64,000 bases of DNA. It comes from Anastrepha obliqua. Its lineage: Eukaryota; Arthropoda; Insecta; Diptera; Tephritidae. Positions within the stretch are counted from its first letter, which is position 1; each line of letters starts with the position of its first letter. A model generated the notes under the pieces. That model ran no database searches and had not been told where the DNA came from. It worked only from the letters and a program-made list of their open reading frames with translations. Position numbers and translations under genes: made by a program. This document shows, one piece after another, positions 47,671-58,296 of the stretch. Location of the stretch: NCBI RefSeq assembly GCF_027943255.1, contig NC_072893.1:87365784-87429783 (forward strand), written 5' to 3'.

Positions 47671-48516
47671 GGGTGGGCCATGTAAAATTTGCTTTTTGAA
47701 TCGGCTATAAAAAAAAAAACTAATCAATATTTTTTCAAACTTTTTTTATTTTGAAGATTGAGCATTGTCATTTATGAATAACGAGACTGTCTCGACTGGC
47801 TTTACAGTAGGCCATTCGATCAACCCAATTTTTAAGCACATTTTCGATTGTTTGGGCTCCAATTTCATGAATACTTCGATTTCGTGTTTTAAAGCATCAA
47901 TCGTCTCTGGATGGTTCGCATAGCATTTGTCCTTAACGGCTCCCCACATAAAATAGTCCAACGGGCTTAAATCACAGCTCCGAGGCGGCCAATTGATATC
48001 AGAATTTCAGCTGATTATTCGGTTTTCAAAAACCGTAGCCAAAAGTTCGAGTGTAACTTTGGCAGTGTGAGAAGTTGCACCATCCTGTTGAAACCAAATG
48101 TCGTCCATGTCATCCTCTTCAATTTTTGGAAACAACTCGTAGAGCATATCACGGTAACGCTCGCCATTCACTGTAACCGCGGCTCCTCGCTCATTTTCGA
48201 AAAAAATGGCCCGATGATGCCGCCAGGCCAAAAACCGCACCAAACAGTGACTCGTTGTGGATGCATTTGCTTCTCTACAGTAACGTGTGGATTTTCTGAG
48301 CCCTAAATCCGACAATTTTGCTTATTGACGTAGCCACCGATGTGAAAATCAGAAAAGAAGAAGACTCACCACTTTGGAAATAGGTTTTCAATATTTCCCA
48401 ATTTTGTTCAAGGGTATAGCGTCCCATTTCGTAAATGTCAAACCTTTAAGTAAATTATGAACACATTTGACATGCAATTTGTGTTACCATTCTCAAAAAA
48501 ATAGGTGGTTCAAAAA
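47671..48516 (-). mobile_element. IS630-Tc1-mariner element, copy 2 (right terminus lost)
   Basis: It matches 35677-36560 almost base for base over most of its length, including the frames at 48315-48007 and 47961-47746. The left inverted repeat is intact. The right end stops at GGTGGTTCAAAAA, where an RTE-like LINE leader begins. It carries the same missing HTH part as copy 1, so both may descend from one already deleted progenitor. Confidence 0.8.
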
Positions 48517-49545
48517 TTCTTCTGCATATGGTTCAAGCAGCTCACAACGTCCGGGATTAGCCCACGTATCCTCTGGGTAGCTTCCGAACACCCGTTCGGG
48601 AGTGTGCTAACGTGAGAAGGCGAAGCATTCCAGATAGTTGGTTGTGCGCTGGGTTTGGGACCCGCCACTTAAAAATCCGCCCCCAATGAAAAGACTTACA
48701 ACGCCTCGGATGAGAACTACCTTTACTGTTGACGACGCCTGCAAACGAAATAAAGAATATGATTTGAGGGCATGCATCTGGAATGTCCGGTCCCTTAAGG
48801 GGTTACATGGGTATCGTCGGGTAAAAAAAGGCCTATTTTCAATATTTTTTTTTCTATGTAAAAAATTAATTATTTAGTTCAAACTTTTTTCTGTCTTATA
48901 GATACATATTTAAAGAATAATTTCTGAAATTTAAAAAAAAAATTAAAACTCCTCCATTGTGACGTCATTTCCGGTGACCCCTCGAAAAAAAGGTGCGTCC
49001 GCGTTGTCAGCATAACTCCTGACAGGCTCATCAAAAATGAAAAAAACAAAAATAAGTAAAAAAAGGAAAATTGGAATTTTGGCAGACATTTTTCCAAAAA
49101 AATTAAAATTTCGGTGAAATTTGCTTGACATTTTGTTTTTCTTAAATAGTTGTAATTGAAAAAAAACAAAATCCTTCGTTCAAGCACGAGTAAATTGTAT
49201 TTCGGACACCTGTGTAAAATTTCATCAAGATCGGTTGAGTAGTTTTCGAGAACATTTGACAACCGACTTTGAAAACACAGTTCCGAGAAAAACGCGTTTA
49301 AAGTTTTGAGTAGATAACAATAAAAGTGGCTTGGAGCGCACACCTTCCAAAGGCTGTATCTCCGAAACTATTATTCGGATCGACTTGAAAATTTAGGATA
49401 ATATTCCTGTATAAATCGATTTTTTGAACCAACGAAACCCATGTAACCCCTTAATGGGGAAGGTGCCTCTGCTCGGCTGGTTGATGTCCTCGTGAGAATA
49501 AAGGCTGACATCATTGCCAATCACCATGATTATTGTAGCGTAAAA
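48517..49545 (+). mobile_element. RTE-like LINE 5' fragment split by a TTAA MITE
   Basis: The leader at 48540-48660 matches 7000-7100. The endonuclease start reads LRACIWNVRSL at about 48766-48798 and resumes after the MITE as NGEGASARLVDVLVRIKADI (49455 onward). It ends abruptly near 49545, so only the first part of ORF2 remains. Confidence 0.7.
48799..49450. mobile_element. TTAA-flanked MITE, 652 bp, inside the LINE endonuclease
   Basis: The inverted ends GGGGTTACATGGGT are exact, with TTAA at 48795-48798 and 49451-49454. The insertion splits the frame of the LINE endonuclease between RSL and NGEG. No frame is recognised as protein, although long stop-poor stretches occur on the minus strand. 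Confidence 0.85.
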
Positions 49546-49965
49546 TGCAAGCTTTAAAACTACATCGGAAATCAGTCTCATACAAAAAAGCAAAAAAAAA
49601 CAACATGCGCGCCTATGTTATTCTTGTATGGTTGGTGCGGCATTTACCCTTCATGGCGTCTCCCAAAAGTAATCTAACCAAATTTAATCCCAGCGCACAA
49701 AAGTACATCGGAAACCAGTCACACATAAACAAACCAGACGAAGTGAATTTTGTCCACCTATGTAACTTAAGAGTTGGACATGAAATCGGGTAGCCATTGG
49801 TAAATGATAAGTGTTGAAATTTTTGAAAATTTACTAAAATTTACTACTGCAAGCCGTAAAAAAAATTGTAAGCGTATTTTATTTACAGACAAATTAAATA
49901 AAATGCCAAGCACTAAATGTACCACCTTGTACCTGTATGTATCCGTATTTTAATATATGTACAAG

Positions 49966-50117
49966 GTGGCACAAAATTAATCACTCTATCGGAAGATTTA
50001 TACATAATTTTTGAAAATTTCGTAGTACGTCAATTCAATCAATATTTCCATTACTCAGAATTATTTTAATATTCAGTTATTCAAAAACAAAATTGAATGA
50101 TTAATTTTGCACCACAT
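49966..50117. mobile_element. Short inverted-repeat element, about 150 bp
   Basis: GGTGGCACAAAATTAATCA at the left is answered by the inverse of GGTGCAAAATTAATCA at the right. A second arm GTACAAGGTGG/CCACCTTGTAC lies just outside the left end. It is probably a deletion derivative of a Tc1/mariner-type element, but that is a guess. Confidence 0.45.
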
Positions 50118-51035
50118 TGAATATTCCACCGCAAGTAAGTACATATTTTTAATACCCACTGTTGGCTCAAGCGAGATGAGGTAGACCTAAAATAATATTT
50201 TTGATAACACACAATACCATCAAAATGAAGTCCTAAAAAATTGGGTTCCCTGCTAAGGTATTGTTGCTGCATTTTCCTGTGCAGAGATAACAAAATTGGG
50301 TTGCATGCATTTGTTGGAAACCGAAAATGCTTTATATTACTTTGTCTCAATCCATATTGTTTGTATTTGTACATTCTTGATGCACCTTTTTGTCTGTAGG
50401 CTCAAATAATTGCAGATAACATTTCTAATTAGGATGCATGTACCTATATGTGTGCAACACCCATTATAATTACCGGTATATGAACATTTGTAATGACAAA
50501 ACGCAAAGTGCTCATCTAAGTGGCAGCCAGTCAAATCAACAAATCAAACGTCTACTAGGCGCCGCACACTAATCGACCAAGACCTTTAACTATTGTATTA
50601 TTTTTATGTTTTGCCTCAGAGCTGCTGATATACACACATTACTGGTATATAGTATTTACCCATACATATTTACGTATCTACGCAGAAGTTCGTGAGCGGT
50701 ACAGAGTATGACCGTGCAGGAAAATTGACCAAATTTGAGATGGTATACTCCTGGTGGACACAAAACCGTATCAAGTTCGTAATACATTTGCGCAAGAGAT
50801 ATCAATTGTTTCTCAGCTGCACGCCCTTTAGTAATAATTAGTATTCAAAAGTTTAAACTCGATGGAAAAAAAAAACATTTTATGCAATTAGTAAAAAAAT
50901 GGCATTTGAAAAATGGCAGCGGATGAATACTTGAAGCTACGATTATTTTATACATTTGAAGAGCCATAACCAGTGTTGCCACTCAAATATATATTTACCA
51001 AAATTGAGGAAAGTTTCATAGTCATTCATTATACA

Positions 51036-51349
51036 TATATATATACTTCTATAATTGGCGCGTACACACTTTTTGGGTGTTTGGCCGAGCTCCCCCTCCT
51101 ATTTGTGGCGTGCGCCTTGATGTTGTTCTACAAATGGAGGGACCTATAGTTTCAAGCCGACTCCGAACGGTAGATTTTCTTTATGAGGAGCTTTTCATTG
51201 CAGAAATACATTCGGAGGTTTGCCATTGCCTGCCAAGAGGCGACCGCTATTAGGAAAAAATTTTGCTTCACCGAGATTCGAACCAACGTTCTCCCTTGAT
51301 TCCGAATGGTAGTCACGCACCAACCCATTCGGCTACGGCGGCCGCCGTC
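51036..51349 (-). repeat. tRNA-derived SINE, copy E, most complete
   Basis: In minus orientation it has the tRNA-like head (GTAGCCGAATGGGTTGGTGC, then GGTTCGAATCTCGG), the complete body, and a TATATA tail at 51036-51056. It is the best reference copy in the window. Confidence 0.85.
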
Positions 51350-52194
51350 ATTCATAGTCATTCATTAACCCCAGTAAAATTTACTTTGTTGCAAAGTGGT
51401 CGAGGTGAAAATAATGTATCTGGAAAAGTTAAAGATTAGACAGAGTATCTTTGAATTTTATCTTCGGTACTTCAAGAGTAATCGTATGTGAAAGCCTGAT
51501 ATTTCTGATATAGTAATTATATATCACCAAATATAACCCAAATATTTCGAGTAACAAAATAATTGCTAAAATACAATAAGATGTATTGTTTCAATAAATT
51601 ATTCTCTTTATTATTTGGTCGATTTTGCCAAAACTTACACAAATTTATTCTAACTCAACAGCCAGCCTACCAAAAGAAAAACTCTTACCAGTTTAGTAGG
51701 ACTAACGAAAAATAGCTACGCAGGACCTGGCCTAGCTGCGGAGCCACTGGATTTCGATTAACTTAACCAGGCGTATTCTACGTAAGTACGTAAATCTTGC
51801 ATTAATCCATCACTAACATTTATTTTTTCTATCAGAATCTTCGGATATGTTACCTTTTGGACACCGACTTCTTTTCTCGACTCCATGTAATAAAAGTGTA
51901 GTAGCGAATCAGTTCGAGCGGTAATTTAAAACAATGAAGAAGAGGTTTCCATCGATTGTCACCAAAGAACATATAAATAAGTCGTTTCGCCACAAAAAAA
52001 AAAAAAACTCGGATGGAACTAATTAGAACAGTTTAGAACCAATTGATTTTTGGGTAGTGAATTCTCTAGCCAAGTTTCGACTTACACCTTTGCACTTTCT
52101 TCCATTTGTACGTTATTTGTCGTGAAGTGATCGATTTGTTGCACATTTGTTCCAATAAGTTTTTTTTATTTTTCATGTATTCTATATTTATTTC

Positions 52195-52540
52195 GGAGAT
52201 ATGTTAGGTTAGGTTGCAGCGATTGTACAGTATGGGATGCACTCAGGCTCATAGCCGTTTTGCGATGCCGCATGGGGAACTTGCTCCGATTTCTCCTAAA
52301 GCCAATGTGAACTGACCAAACCCGTTAGAATATCTCTGATTTCCACAGTGCTGAGTTCCTCTAACTTATTAATGAATTATCTACCTAAAGATGAGAATCT
52401 TCGTCTGAATAGAGCAGGAGAGTGGCGCAGAAAATGCAAAACCACTGTCGTACAAACACATGTAATTTAAGGCAGCTCTATTCCCGCGATGCCAGTTGCT
52501 TCATCTATTCGCCGCGTGCTAACTCTTGGCGAAAAGAACA
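52195..52540 (-). pseudogene. LINE 3' end with AACCTAACCT tail
   Basis: Read on the minus strand, degraded sequence ends with CATGCGGCATCGCAAAACGG, ATGAGCCTGAGTG and AACCTAACCTAAC. The same ending closes the LINE at 55380-55543. Coding remnants are weak. Confidence 0.55.
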
Positions 52541-53479
52541 GGCATACTGTTGTTTTTTACAATGTAATATTTAATTTACTATAGAATGATGTTAGATTTT
52601 TTCGCGTCGGTTTCAACGGCAACTACTCTGAGAACTGTACTCGTACGGCATACAAAAGGACTACCTATTAATCTACTCTATGGGGTCACGTCGTTTCCAT
52701 ATGGTTGGCAATTGGGAGTCCCCGATAAGCTGCGTAAAATAGTTTTAATTATAATTCATAGAAATTAAAAGGCCTCAATTAAGTTTGACCGTGCCGAATA
52801 CGTAAGGTTTTTTTATAGTGTACCACATTACAAAGTCTAGATAAATATAATATTCATGTAAACTTAGACACATTTGTTTAATTACTTTCAACTGATACGA
52901 TGTAAATTAAATTCTTGTGAATTATGGATTGAATACGTTCCGAAGGAACATAACAGCACATTAGAAAAATTTTAATATTTTCATAAATATTTCTATTTAT
53001 CAAGTATTCGTCGAAAAGTACAGACGAGTTATGGCAATAGTTGCACATAATTATTAAAATAAATTACCTTTTAATGGGCGTTAGTAATTTATTAGTCATA
53101 GAAAACAAATAATAAGCCATTATTTTACTGGGCATTCAATTTAATAGCTCCCGATTATAGAGAAATAACTATTATTCGTGTGCACATATTAACTCTGACG
53201 TTTCTACTTGCTTAACTCATTATTCGAATATTTTAGAATTAATTTAATTAATTGCGGTACTTTCTTAACACTTTTAATAGTAATAAAATTGACGACGGGA
53301 ATTGAGAAACGTTAACAATGTAATGTCGTGGGATCAACGTAAGTTGGTGCGTTGAATTATTTAAATAATATTTTAATTTATTTAATATCAATGAGTCAAG
53401 CGGGCTTCGATTGTATTAAAATCTAAAGTATCTTTATCGATGAATGGAAAGTGTTATTTGTAACCTCAAAAAAAAAAAC

Positions 53480-55543
53480 AGTCGATAACCTCTACGGTAG
53501 CCATGAAATGCCGCGCATCTCTTAACGAGATGGCTGAGTCATTTCATCTAACGATAACATGGGTTCCTGGCCATTGTGACATTGAGGGGAACTGCAGAGC
53601 CGATGAACTAGCGAAAATCGGTACCAATTTGACTGATGAGTACATAAACAATGATATACGTTTGTCAAGAATATCTTTGCATAGTGAAGAAAAATTTTAA
53701 AATTTTAGCTTTGATCAAGAATTCCAACAACAAATAAAAAAGTAAAAAAAAAATGTATACACACATTCCATTACCGTACTTGTCTACGACTATTAGGCGC
53801 CAACAGTTATTAAATAAACACACACATTACAAAAACAACAACAACAAAAAGATGTTTACTCTATTTAAAAAGTGTCAAAAAAATCTTTGCACAACTGATG
53901 AAAACAACAAAAAATGCAGTCTTTTGGGGTTAATATTTTGTATGTCCTCCTAGGGCATCAATTACCGCTTGAAGACGACTTCGCATTGATTTAATTAGTT
54001 TCGGAATATCATATTCCAATGGTATTTTTCCCACTCTTCTCTGATGAATCTTATTCATTCAGTTTTATTAGTTGGCGATCCTTTTCCTACTTTTATTTTT
54101 AAATGAACACACAAATTTTCGATTGGGTTAATGTCGGGACTTTCGGCGGGAGTATCAATAACTTTGGTGCAGTTGTAGAGGAACCAGAACCTGCTTAAAT
54201 AAGCTTTATGTTTGGAATCATTATCTTAATAGTATTTGTATTTAAATTTGTTCGAATTTTCCGGGTCAACAAAGCCGAATTTTCTAATACTGGAAGACAA
54301 ATTGTTTTTTAAAATATCAAGATATACTTCCTTGGTCATTATTTCGTCCAAAATTTTGATTTCACCCACTCCCATTGTTGATATACATACAACCCCAAAC
54401 CATTACTGACAGTTTTCCAAACTTTACGGTAGGGATAATATTTTTGTTTTTTAGTGCTGTGAGAGGCTTACGCCAAACTCTCTGGGGTCCATCATGGTAG
54501 TAGAGCATCATTTTCGTCTCATCTGAGAAAATAACGCCATCTGTGGGAAGTGATATGTGCTCGGTGGCAAATCGCAATCTTTTATCAACGTTTTGTGCTG
54601 ATTGATATCAGGGGTTTTTTCCTAACCACTCTTGAAGAATATTTGTGTTTTTGCAACACACGAACAGTTTCATGAGAAACTCTTAACTCGTAGTCTTTTT
54701 CCACTTGAAGAGCTAATCCTCTTGTACTGCTTTGCGGGCTATTATAAGTAGTTTTAATAATTTTACGTTCAATTCGCTGCGTCACTTTTTTTGATCTGCC
54801 TGTAGATCCTTTCAACTCGAGTCTTTCTTCATTTTCAGGACGCTTTATTATATTATATTATATACAGTTCTAATTTTGAGGAAAAACATATCGGCGATTT
54901 CTCTGGCTGATTTGCTTTTGTAGTGATTGGAATACACGAATTGAATAATATTTTTTGAAACTCGTTTTCCTGGCATTTTTTTTATTCAATTCTGAGATCA
55001 CTTGTAGCACTGAAGACAATCACTTTATAACTCAATAATTTCTTACCCCTTTCACATTCCATACCATTTGCAAAAAAACCCAAATGAATGAAATTCACGG
55101 AAAATAACTGAATTTTTTGTTGTTCAGTTATGCAAAGATTTTTATGACATTTTTAAATAGAGTAAACATCTTTTTTTGTGTGTATAAATTTTTTGTTTGC
55201 TTTTTTATTTGTTGTTGGAATTCTAGATCAAAGCTAAAATTTTAGATTTTTCTTCACTATGCAAAGATATTCTTGACAAACTGTATGTAGGCATACCCTT
55301 GTAAACATGTAAACTACGTATTCGCGAAGAAATTGTAATAGTAGCGAATGAAAGATAATGAAGCAACTTGCAAAATCGCCCGACAGTTGTGGCCGACTCT
55401 CAATGCTAAACGCATGGAACTTCTACTAAGAAGAGATAAGCACAGTCTTCCCCACGCGGCATCACAATGGACCATGAGCCTGAGTGTGTCCTACAGTGGA
55501 CAACCACTTCAACCTAACCTAACCTAACCGCAACTTTCAGAAG
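53480..55543 (+). pseudogene. LINE RNase H / 3' end, split by a Tc1 element
   Basis: A frame at 53503-53658 encodes SFHLTITWVPGHCDIEGNCR and ADELAKIGTN, the RNase H active-site region (GHCDIEGN..ADELA) found in I/R1-like LINEs. The Tc1 element at 53659-55283 interrupts it. The LINE resumes at about 55286 with CKIARQLWPTLNAKRMELLL-like sequence after frame correction. It ends in AACCTAACCTAACCTAACC at about 55520-55539. Confidence 0.65.
53659..55283 (-). mobile_element. Tc1-family element with long inverted repeats, 1,625 bp
   Basis: The ends CAGTTTGTCAAGAATATC (right, inverse) and C-GTTTGTCAAGAATATC (left, one base missing) are flanked by TA. The inverted arms continue for well over 200 bp, with internal repeats such as AGATGTTTACTCTATTTAAA. 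Transposase fragments on the minus strand are 54815-54585 (STGRSKKVTQRIERKI, SHETVRVLQK) and 54577-54362 (VIFSDETKMMLYYHDGPQRV, WRKP, VMVWGCM). The first catalytic Asp is in FSDE. Stops and a decayed C-terminus show it is inactive. Confidence 0.85.
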
Positions 55544-55925
55544 GTAAACAAATATTTATGCTTGTTATTAGGGGACAATGTCAAAGCTTTCAACTGTGCC
55601 TAAGAAATATTTTATTTCGCCACTGTGCCACTAAGAGATTCATTTCTAAACATTAGCATCGTTATTTAAAAAAAAAATAAGACCACAGTTTCTAATTTAG
55701 CTAGTTTTACTTAATATTCTAGAAACAGTGGGGTTATCAGCAGGGCATCAAGTCGACTTTATATAAACTGATTTTTGCAAAAATATAAACTTTCCTACAA
55801 GAACAGTGACAAACATTTGACCGATCATATAATGGACATTGTTCATAGAAATATTCAGCAATGCTCAGAGCAAAGTTTCTATCACATTCTTAATATATAT
55901 ACTCGTATATGTATGTATATACATA

Positions 55926-57127
55926 TTAGGTGCGCAACTAAGTTCCCGCTGTTTGTCAATAGTTCCGCCAGCAGTGTGTGCTAGTCGATTCTAACATGAG
56001 ATAAACGTCATAAACCAAGCTTAGACATATGGTAAACGAACTGCTTCGCCACATTACTGATTTTGTTTTGGTATCATATACTTTTGGTTTTGGGAAAATG
56101 TCTGATTTTGTGCCGAATAATCGTCATTTGTGGGAAGTGTTGATTTTCCTTTTTCATTCGAAAAAAAACGGCGGCGGAAGCGCATCGAGAGCTACAAAAA
56201 GTTTATGGAGATACTGCTTTAAGTGAAACAACGTGCCAAGATTGGTTCCGTCGCTTCAAGGACGGTGATTTCAATGTTGACGACCGTCCGCGTGAAGGAA
56301 GGCCAAAAACATTCGAAGACGCTGAATTGGAGGCATTGCTCATGAGGATCCGTGTCAAACGCAGGAAGAGATTGCTTCAGTATTAGGAGTTACCCGCCAA
56401 TCCATTTCCAAGCGATTGCATGCTTTCGGAATGATTCAGAGGACTTGGGTTCCTTATAAGTTAAAACCAAGGGATGTTGAACGTCGTTTTTTCACCTGTG
56501 AGCAACTACTCCAGCGGCAAAAAAGGAAAAAAAAAGGAAGCGGCATGGGGACTGCCCGGTCATGCTTCCACGTCGTCGCCTCGGCCGAATATTCACGCTG
56601 CGAAGGTTATGCTATGTATTTGGTGAGACCAAGTTGGTGGTATTTATTATGAACTTTTAAAACCAAGCGAAACCATCACTGGGGATCGGTATCGACTTCA
56701 ATTGATGCGATTGAGCCGAGCACTGCGCAAGAAGCGGCCGCAATACGCGGAGAGGCATGAGAAAGTGATTCTACAGCCCCACGTTGCCAAACCCGTTAAA
56801 ACATACCTGGAAACACTGAAATGGGAAATCCTACCCCACCCGCCGTATTCTCCAGATATTGCGCCGCCCGATTATCACCGTTCCGATCGATGGCGCATGG
56901 ACCAGCAGTTCCATTCATATGAAGGCATCAAAAAATGGCTTGGTCCGTGGATAGGCTCAAAAGATGAACAGGTTTACCGCGACGGTATACGAGATCTATC
57001 AGAAAGATGGGGAAAAGTAGTAGCCAGCGATGGGTAATACTTTCAATGATTCACTTGTGATCATTTTTTTAGAATAAAGTTATATTTTCATAAAAAAAAA
57101 ACAGCGAGAACTTAGTTGTGCACCTAA
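55926..57127 (+). mobile_element. mariner element, degraded (about 1.2 kb), TA target duplication
   Basis: The termini TTAGGTGCGCAACTAAGTTC and the inverse TTAGGTGCACAACTAAGTTC are flanked by TA. The transposase runs SDFVPNNRHL, ETTCQDWFRRFKDGDF, RQSISKRLHAFGM, WVPYKLKPRDVERRFFTC, then a deletion and frameshift, then ITGDRYRLQLMRLSRAL, VILQPHVAKPVK (the QHDNAR Asp segment is deleted), HPPYSPDIAPPDYH and DLSERWGKVVASDG. It inserted in the TA-rich tail of the SINE that continues at 57130. Confidence 0.85.
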
Positions 57128-57129
57128 TA

Positions 57130-57370
57130 TCTATAATTGGCACTTTCACCCTTTTTTGGTATTTGTCCGAGCTCCTCCTCCTATTTTTGGTGTGCGTCTT
57201 GATGTTGTTCCCCAAATGGAGAGACCTACAGTTTCAAGCAGACTCCGAACGGCAGTTTTTTTTTATGAGGAGCTTTTCATGGCGGAAATACTCGTACTCT
57301 CGGAGGTTTGCCATTGCCTGCCGAAGGGCGACCTCTATTAGAGAAAACTGTTTCTTAATTTGGGTGTTTC
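57130..57370 (-). repeat. tRNA-derived SINE, copy F
   Basis: The body of the family in minus orientation, from the TATAATTGGC end to CGACCTCTATTAG. The tRNA-like head is decayed. The tail side continues left of the mariner (about 55900-55925). Confidence 0.7.
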
Positions 57371-57659
57371 ACGAAGATTCTTGATTCTTAAAACAATCTT
57401 AATGCCAATGTGACAAAAAATTTATAAACATTTTTATACACCCGATTTGGCATCTTCCTCTAACTAATGGGTTCTGTCGACAAAAATTAAACATATGTAT
57501 GGACAAAAACATATAAACTCGGCTGCTTCTGTCTAGTCAACGATGAAGTAAATATTCATCACATATGACAAATCACAATCACAATTTTTAGTCGCAGTAG
57601 GCAATCAATTTTGATGTAAATATCTATCACATATACATAAATCAAAATTGAAGAATTAT

Positions 57660-58292
57660 GCGTTATTTGGTATAGAAATTTCAAAAAAATCGATATTTCG
57701 AAAGTATAGTATTTTAAGAACATGCTGTGAAATTTTCATGCGGGAATTCCCAATGTACAGCCCATTAACTAGGTAGAGCGCGCTCCTGTATTTCAAACTT
57801 TAAACTAATTTTTTTTCAACCGAATCACTGGAAATTTGAATATAATGTTCGCAACATGTATGGCTATCGTCGGTACAAGAGCCATAATTTTATTTAAATA
57901 ATTTCCTATTTTTTTAACTAAAAAACTAGTGAAAAAGCGTGCACGTCAAAACCGTGCAATATTTTGTCAATTTTTGATTTTTTCGATTTGTTATAGTTCC
58001 GATCGTAACTGCACTCTCACAGATTAAAAATCTTCTTGAATTTTGTATTTCAGATGAGTAGAAGTCTCGAAATCACATACGCTGTCCCAGTCCGATTTTT
58101 TGAGAGGGTCATCTTCAGCGGGATTTTTATATTAATAAATATTGTTTTTTAAAGAAAACAAACATTTTTTCGTATGTTAAATAGATGTAGTAATAAACAC
58201 GAAAAAGTTGAAACATGGCTTTTTTTAATTTTAATGACAAAAAAATCGTGAAAATAGGTGAAATTTTCGTACTCTAGACCACCGGGTCCCCT
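57660..58292. mobile_element. Possible TTAA element, one end only
   Basis: A right end CTAGACCACCGGGTCCCC stands directly before TTAA (58293-58296). The interior is AT-rich with long A/T runs like the other TTAA MITEs. I could not find a matching left end. Confidence 0.35.
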
Positions 58293-58296
58293 TAAC

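Noticed and set aside
51280..51349. Minus-strand tRNA gene suggested by A and B boxes
   Set aside because: The same sequence is the head of a multi-copy SINE. Box spacing is long and there is no closing acceptor stem.
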